Positions 36,575 to 49,012 of a DNA stretch of 64,000 nucleotides are shown piece after piece (within the stretch, counting starts at the first letter, position 1; every line of letters begins with the position of its first letter). Below the pieces are notes generated by a model. That model ran no database searches. It was not told the origin of the DNA and saw only the letters and a program-made list of their open reading frames with translations. This DNA is from Paraphaeosphaeria minitans (taxonomy: Eukaryota > Ascomycota > Dothideomycetes > Pleosporales > Didymosphaeriaceae), in NCBI GenBank assembly GCA_015832175.1, contig WJXW01000001.1, positions 3,534,001 through 3,598,000 on the forward strand, written 5' to 3'. A program made the translations under genes and the position numbers.

Positions 36575-37673
36575 AAGGTGTCGTGACTTGGTTTCTGGGC
36601 TTTAGCGACATGCTTGGTGTTTATGGATAGACTCGGAACAGACGCGTGCCGCGCATAGGGCAGCTGGCAGCGGTTCCGAACCCGACTGTATGGCATCATG
36701 GAATGGACTGAACACTTTTGGTATCCTGACATTGTCCGGGGGTCGCACGAAAGCGGCAGTGCACGTGTCCGTAAGGCTGTCTCACAGTCCGCGACAGCCA
36801 ATCGCTGAGGGCAGTGTAGATGATAGCAGAGCGAATATCGACTTTGCTGCGAACTGCTCTGCCATGTCCTCCGGGCAAACTGCGATCGTATCAAGGTCTG
36901 CATTGACATGGGCAGCTCCACTTTGAGAGTCCAGACGGTTTCCATGGTTGCCTCGCCCACGTCGCCTTCACGCTCTCATACACTGTATGTAGACGGTATA
37001 CCTATGTATGCAGTGGCTGTGCGCGTGGGGCAATCTCACATCTCCCTGCCCCCCTGACCTGCTCCCCAAATCCCGAGTTAGGTCAGGCCGCCTCCGCTCA
37101 TCATCTTCAGTCCGATGCCAGGGCCTGGGCAGGTCCGAGTCTAGAACCAGCAAACAGAGCACTGCCTACGTGAAGTAAACAATGCTGACGGCTCCACACA
37201 CGCGCGCAGATCATGTTTCACGAGACAAAAGTCGCAGTCTAATGCTCTCTTAAATTGCGATTTGCAGATGGAGGCGCTGCAACTCGGCGGCGCGCTCCCG
37301 TGCTCTGCCGCACAAGATTGGGGGAAGGCTGCCGTCGAAGTGAAGGACTCCGGCGGACAATTGGCGAGGCTTATGCGCACGGCCCCTGCCTGAAACGGGG
37401 TGGCATTTGCCTAATTGGCGGAGAACCACTCTATCCTTCTGTTTCGAAACTACGCTAAGCCTGTTTGAAAGCTATTCCCCAGGGGAAGGTGCGTTCTAGC
37501 GCCACGGCGGCCCAGTGAATGCTCGAGCCCATCCGCTTGCCTACCTTTAATTGATTGCACCCTCTGCATTCAACGGTGGCCGCTTGCCTCTTCACCCACA
37601 CGTTCTTTTGCTTCCACGAAGCCCCACATTCTTTACTTTGCTTCTCTGCTTTCTTTCCTTTCCCAGCATCAAC
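36575..37673. other. Intergenic spacer, no gene seen
   Basis: Upstream of the GH76 gene. The final 70 bp are a CT-rich leader. Other ORFs have no support. Confidence 0.55.
37605..37668 (+). promoter_or_regulatory. CT-rich leader upstream of the GH76 start
   Basis: A pyrimidine-rich stretch (TTCTTTACTTTGCTTCTCTG and onward) ends a few bases before CATCAACATGCGG. Such CT tracts near the transcription start are common in highly expressed filamentous-fungal genes. Confidence 0.45.
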
Positions 37674-39555
37674 ATGCGGTCCTTTTCTACCATTGGAGCT
37701 GCGCTCCTTCCCTTAGCTGCTGCTGTGGGTGCCATCGAGCTCAAGGTGGACGAAGAAGCCTCGCTCAAGGCTGCCATCTCACAGTATGCCAATGGCTTGA
37801 TGTCATACTACTCGGCAAATGCCTCAGGCCTCCCCGCGCAAGAGGTTGGCTACATTCCCAAGCCGCACTACTGGTGGGAGTCTGGTGCTATGTGGGGAGC
37901 CATGGTCGAGTACACAAACATTGTCGGTGATGAGTCGTACGTCAAGACGATCCAACAGGGTCTGACTGCCAACTACGGTCCGGAGAAGAACTTCATCCTG
38001 GACTACAAGCGTGACCAAACGGTATGGACGAACCTCCACTTTTTCCAAGTGTCTGTCTAACATACCATAGGGCAACGACGACCAGGCCTTTTGGTGTCTT
38101 GCGACCATGTCAGCAGCAGAATATGCATTCCCCGAGCCGGAGGATGCGCCGGCAACCTACCTCGAAGTCAGCAAGAATTGCTTCAACAACATTGTAGCTC
38201 GCTGGGATGAATCGTCTTGTGGTGGAGGCTTGAAGTGGCAGATCTACCCAGAGAACGCCTATGGCTACAACTACAAGAACTCCATCAGCAATGGCGCCAC
38301 CTTTGCTCTCGGTGCCCGCCTCGCACGTTTCACCGGCAACCAAACCTATGCAGACTGGGCCGAGAAGATCTACGATTGGGAGAAGAAGGTTGGCTTGATC
38401 GGCGACAAGTTCGAGGTCTTTGATGGAACCGATGACAAGACGGGCTGCAAGGAGGTTGCCGACAAGACGGAGTGGACCTACAACAACGCCATGATGATTC
38501 ACGGTTCTGCCTTTATGGCTTCCTTCACCAAGGACGACAAGTGGACGCAGCGCACCGAGGGCTTCCTAAACCGCGCCGCCATCTTCTTCGAAAACCCCAA
38601 GCAGGTCAAGGACGTCATGTACGAGGTCTGCGAATACAGCGTTGGTGGCAAGAACTGCAACCTTGATCAGCAGTCGTTCAAGGCTTACCTCGGACGCTGG
38701 ATGGCCAAGACGGCGATTCTTGTGCCTTCGACCAAGGACAAAATCATCGAATACCTCACCGCATCTGCATCTGCCGCGGCCAAGTCCTGCACTGGCGATA
38801 ACGGCGCCTGCGGTTCGCGGTGGTACGAGGATTTCGACGGTGAGACCGGTGTTGGCCAACAGATGTCCGCAATGGAAGTTACCCAGGCATGCCTCATGAT
38901 CAAGCAAGGCACGCTTCCCATTACTGGCTCAGAGCCGTCGGAGCCTAAGCTTGAGCCCTTGACGTCTACAGCTCCAAAGTCCAGCTCTACTGCCGCCCCC
39001 GAGTCTAGCGATGTGCCCAAGTCTACCGAGGCGCCCAAGTCCGAGGCATCCAGCAAGGCTCCCAAGTCGAGCGAGGCTTCAGCTGGCTACCCCTCTGGTG
39101 CCCCGGCCGCCAACGCGACCTCGAGCCAGTCCGACGACGGCAGCGTCCCCACCGGCATCCCTCAGCTGTCCTACTCCGGCGGTGTCTACGCTCCCATCGA
39201 GTCTCCTGCCACTACAAGCACACCCACAAGCAAGCCGGGCGGTCAGTTCGGTGAGGTCCACAATGCCACGGCAAAGGTCTGCACTTGCACTGGAAAGAAG
39301 ACGACCACGGTCTACGTGAACCCGCCCGCCGAGGCCACGCCGCCACCTGTGGCCCCTCCGGCGACGAACTCGACTCCCATCGTGGTCCCGACCGTGGTCC
39401 CGACCGTCCCGACCGGTGTCCTCCCGCCTTCGCCGCCACCGCCTGCCAACAGCAGTGGCGCCGAGGAGTTCCCTGGCGCTGCGTCCAACGTCAAGATGGG
39501 CGCAAGCACCATGTTTGCTGCGGCTGGCCTTGCGGTCCTTGCTGCGCTCTTGTAA
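37674..39555 (+). CDS. GPI-anchored GH76 alpha-1,6-mannanase (Dfg5/Dcw1 family)
   Basis: Two exons, 37674-38021 and 38071-39555 (intron 38022-38070), giving 610 residues. It has a signal peptide (MRSFSTIGAALLPLAAAVGA) and a GH76 catalytic domain at about residues 25-420 with PHYWWESGAMWGAM, the catalytic Asp pair in GNDDQAFW, and WTYNNAMMIHGSAFM. A Ser/Thr/Pro/Lys-rich wall-spanning stretch and a short Cys motif (KVCTCTGKKTTTVYV) follow. The C-terminus ends in a hydrophobic GPI signal (TMFAAAGLAVLAALL) after Asn/Ser-rich candidate omega sites. Dfg5/Dcw1 proteins are plasma-membrane GPI proteins that cleave the GPI mannan core and cross-link wall glycoproteins to glucan. The splice rebuilds the DD motif (QT|GNDDQ), which supports the model. 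The linker is longer than in yeast Dcw1. Confidence 0.94.
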
Positions 39556-40553
39556 ATGGCTGAAACGTAGATATATCTGGGTCGATTTGTGGAGTGGGCC
39601 CCTTCTTTCTTCCCATGCATGACGGATCTTGTTTCTTTGTTAGATATCCCTTTCTCTTGATTGCATAGCATGTAATACTCCACGCCAGCGTAGGACTGCA
39701 TGGGAGGCGTTTTCAATGTGAGGCTTGGCCCCACTGTACATCATAGGAAAAGGGTTCAGGCCCGGAGGGTCTGGCACTATAATCTATCCGGTGAAATCAC
39801 ATGCTGTCCGCTGAATGTGCTCGTGTCGGTGATGGGTGCAGCGCGTGCAGCTCAGGTGCAGGTACGCCATTCCATGTGCTGGATGCGGGAGCGCAGGTGG
39901 AGGAGGGTTCGTGATGCGATGCGCAAGTCGTCGGTGGTGGTCGCCTGTGGTCGTCCTTTGGTCGTCGGTGGTCGTCTGGGAGGGCGATGCATGATTGGCT
40001 AGCCGAGCCTCCCGACGCGAGAGGTTGCCCCGCGCTGGTATGTGGATGCACAACCCTGGCGTCTAGTGTCGTAATTGCACACCGCGAGCTTCCGGTTGCC
40101 TTGCTCCACACGTCCGAAGCTCAACAGCAGCAGTAGCGCTTCACCACACGCATATTACTTCCCCAGCAAGAGCATTCGCCGCCTCAGCCCCATCTATCGC
40201 CTATCGCCTCGCGTCCAAACAGCCCGAGCATACCAGGCCAGCGGAACGGTACCGGTTATCATGGCCTGAGTGTTGCAGTGGATAGCCTAGAATATAACGC
40301 AATCGTTGCCAACTCTTGATAAGACGGAACCCCCGGCTTTCCTCTGAGGCCCTGAGGTGTGTGACGTTTGAGAGCGAAGGCGGAAAGCGGAACTGCAATG
40401 GCTAACGTGGCCCAGTTGGCACTCAGTGCCCAGAGCCACCACTCGCCTTCCGACCCCGTTAAAGTCCGCAGTCCTCGCGCGCGTCCATTCCTTGAACAAA
40501 CATTGTTTCCTTCCTGCTCGAGTGCGAATCTGCCCGGGGCAGCAGCGAACATC
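39556..40553. other. Intergenic spacer, no gene seen
   Basis: GH76 3' flank and promoter of the acyltransferase gene. Contains a GGTCGTC-rich segment around 39925-39980. ORFs through it are compositional. Confidence 0.55.
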
Positions 40554-42965
40554 ATGGCGCCCAAGAAGAAAGAAATTGGGTACATGAACAAATTTGTCTA
40601 CGATGCATTCCTATGGACCTTCTCTGTGTTGGTCGAGCTCTTCTTCCGCGAGGTGCATCCGCGAGGAAGCTGGAAGGTGCCCAAAGAGGGCCCTGTCCTG
40701 TTCGTGTGTGCACCGCACGCGAACCAGGTGAGCTACAACACGTGGCCATGGTCTCGAGGCGATACTGACTGTGGCAGTTCGTTGACCCCCTGATCTTGAT
40801 GCGCGTAGTCAAGAAAGAAATGGAGCGCCGCATACACGTCCTCACCGCCGAGAAGTCTATGAAGCGCAAGTTCGTGGGCACACTGGCAGCGGCTTCGGGC
40901 GCCGTTCCCGTTGGCAGAGCAATGGACAAGACCAAACCGGCGCTGGGCAGCATCTACCTCCCAGACGCCGTCAACGATTCCCTTCTCGTACGCGGCGTGG
41001 GCACAAACTTCGAGGCGAATGACTTCCAGGTCGGAGGATCGCTGGTTCTGCCCAAGGTCAACAACGTGGCTGCCTCTGCTGAGATACTTGAGATCAAGGG
41101 ACCGGAAGAGATCAGGCTCAAGCGACCCTTTAAGGGCGGAGTCGCGATGCAGCAGTTGACTGGCCGAAACGACATGACCGAGGATGGCATTTTCGTCAAT
41201 GGTGCATCATCTTTTATCGGTCCTGCACCCGGCTATGAGGGCACCGTTTTTCAGATTGCACCCAAGCTCAACCAGACCGAAGTATACGATGCCGTACATA
41301 CCGTGCTACACCGCGGAGGTACTATTGCTATCTTCCCGGAAGGCGGTAGCCATGATCGAACGGAGCTTCTGCCCCTCAAAGGTGAGTCGAAAGAGGTTGA
41401 TGCACAACGCACATGGTTAATAAATTCTAGCTGGCGTTGCCATCATGTCTTTGGGCACGGTAGCTTCCAAGCCGGACTGCAACCTGAAAATCATTCCCGT
41501 AGGCATGAACTACTTCCACGCTCACAAGTTCCGCTCGAGGGCTGTCATTGAATTTGGCAACGCTATCGAGGTGCCTGTTGAACTTGCGCAGAAATTCCAA
41601 GCTGGCGAGCGACGAGAAACCATTGGTCAGATGCTGGAGACTATCCGAGAAGGGCTCATGTCTGTCACAGTAACAGCGCCTGACTACGAAACGCTCATGG
41701 TATGCAGCCTTGCCGTCTCATCAACCCATCGCTAATGTTTTGACCAGTTGATCCAAGCTGTACGTCGTCTTTACAACCCCAAAGGCACGAAGCTCCCGCT
41801 ACCCCGCGTGGTCGAGCTCAACCGCCGCCTTATACAGGGCTACAACAAGTACAAGGATGATCCGCGCATCGTCGACCTCAAGAAGGAGGTCCTCAGCTAC
41901 AACGCCCAAATCCTGGCCCTAGGTGTTAGAGATCACCAGGTACAGTATGCCAGAGTCAGTGGCGTTACATGCTTCTTTCTTTTCTGGTATCGTCTCCTGA
42001 AACTTAGCGTGCTGTCCATCTTCGTGGTTCCTGGTACTCTCTTGTTCGGCCTCGTTTTCCTCATTTGTAAACTATATTCGAAGCGCAAGGCAAGGCAAGC
42101 ACTTGCAGAGTCAAACGTCAAAGTGCAGGCCCGAGATGTGTTAGCCACCTGGAAGCTCCTGGTCGCCATGGCTGTCGCCCCGCTGGTTTATACCTACTAC
42201 GTCGTCCTCGTTACCTGGCTTTATTCTTATAACCGTGTGTTCGGTTTCCTGCCGGATGGATTAAGGAAAAGGTATCTTATCACTGCGCAAGTAATGATCT
42301 ATCCTACCGTTACCTACGCCGCGCTGCGCTTCGGAGAAGTTGCCATGGACATCTTCAAGTCGCTCGGCCCACTTGTCAAGATGGTTAATCCGTGGACCGG
42401 TAACGAACTTGCGAAAGCTCAGGCCCGCCGCGAAAAACTTGCCGAACGCATCACCGACATTATTAACACTCTTGGCCCCGAAATGTTCGACGACTTCCAT
42501 TCCAAGCGCATCATCTCGGACCCCTTCACGCAGTCCCCGCCTGCAACCCCATCCGAACAGAAGTCCAAGGAAGATGCCGAGAAAGAAGCACCCGAACCCG
42601 TCGTACCCTACGATTTCCCTGCTTCTCCAACGTCACCTACCTCGGACCGCAATGGTCTCCACAAGAATGAGTCTTTCACCGATCTTGCGAACCAGGACAT
42701 CTTCAGTACGCGACCGAGTACGCCTAAGAGACATCACAGTCGCAAACCGAGTAACGGGTTTGGGCAGGGCTTCCAGCTCAAACCATTTAGCACGATCGAC
42801 GGCAACCTAGAAGAGGTCAGTAAGAGGATCAAGAGCGGAATGCGGAGTAGAGGCCACAGACGAAGCAGTGTGGAGAACTGGCACCAGGAGGCGGAGAGCG
42901 GTGCTACCACGCCTACGAGCGAGGCTTCGCACGATGGATTGACCATGTCGAGAAAGGAGAGATGA
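40554..42965 (+). CDS. SCT1: Glycerol-3-phosphate / DHAP O-acyltransferase (Sct1/Gpt2 type)
   Basis: Four exons: 40554-40727, 40778-41381, 41431-41699 and 41748-42965, giving 754 residues. Acyltransferase motifs are present in order: APHANQFVD (catalytic His/Asp, completed by the first splice), the GAVPVGR region, FPEGGSHDRTELLPLK, and IIPVGMNYFHAHKFRSRA. Two hydrophobic segments (LLKLSVLSIFVVPGTLLFG and LLVAMAVAPLVYTYYVVLV) put the C-terminal half in the membrane. They are followed by a Ser/Thr/Pro-rich cytosolic tail, which in the yeast enzymes is phosphorylated. It catalyses the first acylation step of phosphatidate synthesis in the ER, making lysophosphatidic acid from glycerol-3-phosphate and acyl-CoA. 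Sct1 and Gpt2 cannot be distinguished because most filamentous fungi have a different paralogue set. Confidence 0.93.
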
Positions 42966-44186
42966 GGGTCTGGTGTGAAAAGTTTGTGACTGGCGTTTTT
43001 GGTTCCGTTGGTGCATTGTTGTGTAGCGCGACGATTTGTCTAATGGGCGATTGTGTGGTTCAGCAGGGCGTTCAGGGCGTTCTTTGTGATACCAAATCTT
43101 CACTTGTTGACACCGAGCTGTTTCGAATTGATCTGGACATGCTGTGTGGTGTTTCGGTCGCTTCGATGAGGGGCATGCTGCGCGTCATGCGTGGTAAGGA
43201 GACTGTACAAGAGGAGGTTCACCCCTTCTTTGGCTTTTAACATAGCAGTATATTTCCCGCGCGCAGACTTATAGCCACCATCCACGGCCAGATTCTTTCC
43301 GAGAGTCTAGTTATACTACCCATTCCATGGACAGAAGGCTGTCAACATCATCTCTGCATGTTTTTCCATTCGCAATAGCATCTCTCGCTCACCTCTCCTT
43401 CTTGCTTTGCTACCTACTAATCACGGAAGCTGGCAACGTCGTCGGATGACGTGGTCATAACGCGTTTGCTGTTCCTCGTCGTTGAGGTAGAAAGGATGAA
43501 CACCAGAGACATAGATAGTAGTAGGACAACGAGATGACAACGTACAGATATTTCAACACGAATACCAAGAGAGAGAGTGTTTGCAAAAAGGTAGAGTTGC
43601 AAGATGCACAAACCCCGTCACAAAAAGGCGTTTCCACAACCGATCGGCACGTGGATGATAACAGCGCGCCTACCTTACCTTCTACCACGACTTCCTCCAG
43701 GTAATCCGCTTCTCCTCCATCCACGCGCTGCCCAGTTGTCCAATCTGTCGGGCGAACGTCTTCGGTGCCGGATCAGTAGATAGATGGTGCGTCCTCGCGA
43801 CCACGCATCGCGCTACGTCTTCGTATATGTGTGCACGTTGACTGCCATGATCACATCGGGTTTTGCGATGTCATTTTACCGGTATTGATGGGGCAAAAGA
43901 CGTGGAGCATGGGCAATAGCATCGAGTCGTATGGTATTGTCGTGCAGAGCTTCACGGACTATTCGCAGGCATTGACAAAGAGCATGGTGGGGGCTTGATA
44001 GAGTTCCGGAACGATGATGATATCTAGAGCCCAGAATCCTACGACGGAAGCGGTGATGGTCTGGAACTTGCGGAGTGGTTCACAGACTGGACCCAAAGGA
44101 GGTGGCCACCAAGTCAAACCTGACTCACTTAGTTTGCAGGAACCTGGTTCAACACAGGGACGATCTACAAGCGACACATCTCGATC
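42966..44186. other. Spacer between convergent genes, no gene seen
   Basis: About 1.2 kb, the 3' flank of both the acyltransferase (plus) and the dioxygenase (minus). No ORF of interest. Confidence 0.55.
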
Positions 44187-45434
44187 CTAGTACCGCAAGG
44201 CCCCATCCTCCTTCTCCTCCTTCCCCTTCCCCGCCGCACTGCTCCTCACAAATGGTTCCAGCGGGAACACCTGCCTCTCAGGCCGCACATCCTTGTACAC
44301 CTTGTCAAACCTCGGACCCAACGGCTCCGGAATCTCCCATCTCAGCTCGTCATCTCTCAACCACAGCCTGACCAGATGGCGCTGCTTCTCAGCGCTATTC
44401 CTGAACGCATCCCGCGCGTGGAAGACGGACAAGTTATTCGCAAACTGGACGTCTCCCTTCATGAAATCCAGGGTGACGGCGAAGCGCTCGGCGAGAAAGT
44501 GCAGCGCGTCGAGGGCTTCGGCCTGCGCCTCGGTGATGGGCGGTATGTGCGGGGAGCGCGGCAGCCCCTGGAAGCCCGTGAAGGTGCGGCGCGCATACTG
44601 GATGACCATGCGCTCGGGGCCCGTCTCGCTGGGCCTCTGGTGGAACAGCAGCGGCCGTTCGGACCAGCCCTTGCCCAGGCCGTCAAACGTCTCGCTGACC
44701 CACGGCTCCGCGAGCGTGCGGATGAGGTCGGGCCGCGTGGCAGCGAGCTCGTTGTATACCCGCCAGCTGCTGCTGAGTTTGCTGTGGCCGCCGTCCGCGG
44801 CTTCCTCGAGGCAGAAGAGTGCAATCACGTCGCCGCTGTCGGTGTGGAAGACTTGCTTGTCGGCCGTGTACGCGGGGGCTCCGATCTTGTTCGCATCGAC
44901 TTTGGTGCTAAGATCGTAGATGTGGTTGAGGACCACGTCGGCGCGCTGGCCTTGCCATTGGTGATCTTGCCGCCCGCGCGTGTTGGCGACGTGTGCGCTG
45001 AGGCCGGCGTAGATGGCTAGGATGTCTTCTCTGGAGTACTTTTCGACTGGCACGCCCCGCACGACTTTGAAGCCGAAGCCGGTGTGCACGTCTCGGGATA
45101 CGCGTCTCAAGCTCTCGTGTAGGTCTTGCAGAGGGAATGTGCTCTGGTCAATGTACCCCAGCGGCTTTCCCAAGCTCTTGAAATGCTGCAGCGCAGAGTC
45201 GAGTTCCGCGATATCACTGGAGGAAAGGATATAAGTCCAGTCGTAGCGAGAAGCGATGTCTGTGTTGTCCCAGACAAGATCCGATTCAAGCTTCTCAGGA
45301 AAGCCAGAGGGTAGCGTAGAGGGAAGCTTCTCAGTAGCAAGGCGGCGCTCAGTCCGTGCTTTGTATTTGGCATAGTCAGGGGCGTAGCTGATGTCTGGCT
45401 GACCGGGAGGTCCAGTTGGGATATCGATTGCCAT
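44187..45434 (-). CDS. TauD/TfdA-family Fe(II)/2-oxoglutarate dioxygenase
   Basis: An intronless ORF of 415 residues. It has a basic N-terminus (YAKYKARTERRLATEKLPST) and then the double-stranded beta-helix core. The iron-binding facial triad is visible as QVFHTDSGD (HxD) and the distal His in NNLSVFHARDAF, with the 2-oxoglutarate-binding Arg in HLVRLWLRDDEL. The FGFKVVRGVPVEKYSREDILAIYAGL block and ADVVLNHIYDL are typical of the fungal clavaminate-synthase-like branch. It would hydroxylate or oxidatively cleave a small molecule. The substrate is unknown and the neighbours give no pathway hint. No targeting signal is seen. Confidence 0.9.
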   Translation of the reverse strand: MAIDIPTGPPGQPDISYAPDYAKYKARTERRLATEKLPSTLPSGFPEKLESDLVWDNTDIASRYDWTYILSSSDIAELDSALQHFKSLGKPLGYIDQSTFPLQDLHESLRRVSRDVHTGFGFKVVRGVPVEKYSREDILAIYAGLSAHVANTRGRQDHQWQGQRADVVLNHIYDLSTKVDANKIGAPAYTADKQVFHTDSGDVIALFCLEEAADGGHSKLSSSWRVYNELAATRPDLIRTLAEPWVSETFDGLGKGWSERPLLFHQRPSETGPERMVIQYARRTFTGFQGLPRSPHIPPITEAQAEALDALHFLAERFAVTLDFMKGDVQFANNLSVFHARDAFRNSAEKQRHLVRLWLRDDELRWEIPEPLGPRFDKVYKDVRPERQVFPLEPFVRSSAAGKGKEEKEDGALRY

Positions 45435-47144
45435 TGTGAATGTTTGTGCGCTTGGGAAAAGAGTAATACCTTCAACACATTCATGGTTTATAAAGTGTTC
45501 CCTTGTTGATCGACGATGTCGCGATACGCTAGAGTGATGATGCTATAGAGGGGCAGCACTCCTACATGTAAAGTCAGGTGGGGTAGCTCCGCAGTGTAAA
45601 AGGTGATGCATTCTCATTGGACATCTTTCTAAAATCACTGGTACCTACCACCACAGTAACAACGACTATATGGCGCAGACCCACGTGTGGGTGGTTGTTG
45701 TTCGGTTGAAATTCCGTGCTCCAGATGCTTGCTCGACTTACTATGTGTGTTCATCGTTTGAGGAGCCAGTCAGCATCGTCGGATGGTTGGAGGATACATA
45801 TGGCAGCAACGCGTGTACCGATATTGACAATGCTTATGCGAAATTTACATGCGTGCGGTCGCTGAGTCTTTATCTAGACGAGGAAATGTCTCCGAGGGAC
45901 TGAGAGTATCTGCCTAGGTTTTGTTATTTGCGAACGTTCCACCGCAATGGTACTGCCATTTCTCGCATTCATCAAATTTGGCGTAGAAAGCTGATCCTCT
46001 AGAGCGATGGACTCGGTGAGCTACTATGTTTCGAGCCAACAGTGCAGCCCGAGGGCTAGAGACACCGGAGAATGAGAACCAAACTGGCAGATCAGACCAT
46101 CTTCCGCAGGAGGAAAAGTGAGCGATGTGTGTTTACCGACCATGACCAAAGCTACGGCACCGAGCCAAGTCATGACATCGCCACAACGTACACAACTCCC
46201 CCTGACGGACCTCCAAGCCCAAACCAACACCCGGTTCAGATCGACGGCAGAGTGTGCATTGCAATCACCATCGCCAACGTTCATTGAAGCTCACGCTCAT
46301 CTCGCCGACTGCTCCCGTGGGTACTGCGGTCGCTATCCCCGTTGGTAAGGCAACGTGCCGTCGTAAAATCACGACGGCGCGCAGATACTTACCAATTGAC
46401 GAGGAGACGATTCTCAATATCGCCGACGAAAAGCGCGAGCCCCAGTTAGGTACCTACCGCGACAAGAACGTCATCAAAGTTGAGTACGAGATAAAAGCGC
46501 CAGACACCCATCTTCTGAAAACAGCCGAGGCTCACAGCGGACTTTGCGTTTCGTGTTGACGCGCAGCTTGGGATGATGATGATGATGATGATGATGATCA
46601 GGAGAACCGGCGTGAGAACGTTTTCACAATTGCGCGATGCGAGACGAATCATGTCAAATCGAGAAACTGTAGTTTTCCATTATCACATGTTTCTGCCTTT
46701 TGAGGCTGCCTGCCCAGTTGTGTGCGGCCCCATGGCCGTCCAACATGGGGTGCGTGCTGGAAGTGTGCCCAGGATGGTTCGAAAAAAACGTCTTCGTTCG
46801 GAGGGCGCGACAAAACTGCTTTATGCTGCACAGGCTTCCAAATCGTCGTTCAAAAACTGTTCGCTGCCCAAATTCCATCATGCGTATTAGTACAATGCTA
46901 GAAGCAACAATGTGCAAAGTGTGTTGGACGTGTATAGCCGGGATAGTCCATGCCAATATGATATACCGACAGTGTAGAATCAACCACCAGTGGCACGCGC
47001 AATGGCGACGACCCAGGTGACGCCAGAATTTGATGACATCGACATCAAGCCAGGCTCCAGGCGTGGACTTGTAACGTTTCTCAGCGCGTCGAGCGACATC
47101 TGCGGGTGGTGTAAGCTTGTTCCGGGGCTGACAAGCTTCCAGCA
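45435..47144. other. Intergenic spacer, no gene seen
   Basis: About 1.7 kb: dioxygenase promoter and 3' flank of the 2EXR-like gene. It contains a GAT microsatellite. Short ORFs (such as 45670-45903 and 46654-47313 minus) have no domain or signal peptide. Confidence 0.5.
46573..46598. repeat. (GAT)n microsatellite
   Basis: About eight to nine perfect GAT/ATG triplets. Confidence 0.93.
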
Positions 47145-48224
47145 TCAGGATCGAGGCCCTCTTCGGCAGTCCGATTGAACGGACCCTTCCCGTCTCGTTG
47201 ACTGGGCATGAAAGAAGAACCAGAGACCCGACCGGACATTTGGTGTTGTCTCCTGAAGTAACTGATCTAAATTCTTGGTTAGCTCTGCTCGTGAGAAAAT
47301 GCGAGATAAACATGCCTCGTCGAGCTCGACTAGCAGCCGGCCTTCCTCCGCAACGACCCTCTTCACACTCTCGTTGACGTTACCCTCAAGAATGACCTTA
47401 CATCCTTTGGGCAGCCATCTCAGAATGCGAAACGCGTTTGCGTAGATGCCGCCGTGGTGGCCGGTAGGCAGAGTGTCGAAATCGGGAAGCATGACATCCA
47501 GTCTGATCGTGAAGGTCCTGAGACCCCAACAGTAGCGCAGTCCCAAGCGCACCATATCAGCAAAGCTATCCAAGATGTCGTGATGTGAAGGAATAGCGAG
47601 GGTGACGGATCGGATGAGCGAGCGCGAGCGCTGGTGTAATTGCGCCAGCGTGACGACGCTCGAATCAATGGAGAGAGTGAAGCAATTCTCAGAGTAGAAA
47701 ATTTGACGTGCTTCCTTGTAGACGAGGGAACACGTTTGGAGAAGCTTTACATTGACGCCTGCCTTGTTCCTTGGTTTCTTTGGCTTTGGTGTCTCATCAT
47801 CGGTGTCTGCGTCGGATTTGGATGCTAAGTCCAGCAGCAAGGGTTCGTCTCTGCATAGAGCGCAGCGGTAGATGTCCATTCGAAGTTCGGCGGGCAGCTT
47901 CAGGAACGGAAACACATTTTTGCTTGGCTGTTCTTGTTCGGCCAGAGAGCTGGCTTCAGGCGTGGGGAGGCCAATGTTATGCAGCGTAGCAAGCTGGGTC
48001 GCGTTGGCATGATCCCTCACAGCACGCGCTGAGCCCGAGGTGTCCGTCTTTTCGCGATTGATGCATGAATCCCAGATAATGTCTGACCGGGTCCTCCGCT
48101 TCTTAGTCGGTGGATGGTGTCCCGCGTGCACAGCTGATTCTGCCTCACGTTCCAGGATGTGGGATTGGAATGTCTCCTCCACGAGCTCTTCTTCCGTGGG
48201 CGCATGTCGTTTGGAGCGCGCCAT
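47145..48224 (-). CDS. 2EXR / F-box-like domain protein of unknown function
   Basis: An intronless ORF. The Met at 48224 gives 359 residues starting MARSKRHAPTEEEL; an upstream in-frame Met exists at 48419. Residues about 1-100 are charged and disordered with an NLS-like run (PTKKRRTR). From about residue 105 comes FPFLKLPAELRMDIYRCAL, followed by LLQTCSLVYKEARQIFYSEN and FTLSIDS. This is the layout of the very common fungal 2EXR/F-box-like family (a helix with LPxELR, then a conserved TCxxxxxEAxxIFY helix). Molecular roles of these proteins are mostly unknown; some act as ubiquitin-ligase adaptors. The remainder has no recognisable domain. Confidence 0.82.
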   Translation of the reverse strand: MARSKRHAPTEEELVEETFQSHILEREAESAVHAGHHPPTKKRRTRSDIIWDSCINREKTDTSGSARAVRDHANATQLATLHNIGLPTPEASSLAEQEQPSKNVFPFLKLPAELRMDIYRCALCRDEPLLLDLASKSDADTDDETPKPKKPRNKAGVNVKLLQTCSLVYKEARQIFYSENCFTLSIDSSVVTLAQLHQRSRSLIRSVTLAIPSHHDILDSFADMVRLGLRYCWGLRTFTIRLDVMLPDFDTLPTGHHGGIYANAFRILRWLPKGCKVILEGNVNESVKRVVAEEGRLLVELDEACLSRIFSRAELTKNLDQLLQETTPNVRSGLWFFFHAQSTRREGSVQSDCRRGPRS

Positions 48225-49012
48225 CGTGCGTGAATTATGGTTTGTTCCGGATGGGATGTTGAGACGTCCAACACTTATTATATGCCCCTGCGCATTATGT
48301 GTCCAGCACAGGTACCGCCCGAGTCCGGTTGTCGTCGCGCGACTCGACTCGTGGTGGTATGGAAAAGAAAAGCAGCGGGCTCCGGAGCACCTGATATCGT
48401 TCGGTGGTGGACAGCACAAGATGCGAATTGGTATTCAATACCCGAAAGCGATGCACCAAGTGGGGATGTGAGGAATATAGCAAGCAGCACACGGGAGCGT
48501 GCAGCAACGAAAAGCGCAAAACGGCCGCTGGTTGACGTTGGGGATGCATGCGGGCGCGCTTGGCACGCTAGTTGGACGCGGGGTCGATCTCCAGCCACAT
48601 GCTCGAGATCTGGGCTTAGGAGCCCACTCACATTCAATGCATCGTCTGATGCAAGGGGAAAAGTAGGGTTTCTTGGCTTTATTGCTCTGCACGCATGCAT
48701 CTGAGACTCTCGTCATCCGCCGCGAATACAATGAAATACATATAATTCCACCAAGCCTGCGGTCGCAACCCCCTCTCCCACCGAAAGGCCACAATCAAAG
48801 ATATCTTTACGCGAACCAGAAAATGCTGCCCCCGAACCCCCATATGCTGGGATGAAGCCGGACCATCTCGCGGCTTCGCATGTGTGAAGCTTTTCGACTC
48901 CTGTCCCAAAGAACGATCGAAATAGATGAAGCACCATCAAACCGTCTGCTCGGCAGCGCTGGAATATCAGGAAAAATAAACAAGCAAATCCTCCTGCACG
49001 AGCCATCGTACC
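48225..49012. other. Intergenic spacer, no gene seen
   Basis: Promoter of the 2EXR-like gene and 3' flank of the epsin gene. ORFs are shadows without support. Confidence 0.55.

Noticed and set aside
44376..45020. Plus-strand ORFs over the dioxygenase gene
   Set aside because: The minus strand carries a complete TauD-type dioxygenase with its iron triad. The plus-strand ORFs are shadows.
45670..45903. A 77-codon ORF that could look like a small Cys-containing effector
   Set aside because: No signal peptide, only four Cys, and no neighbours or promoter features to support it.
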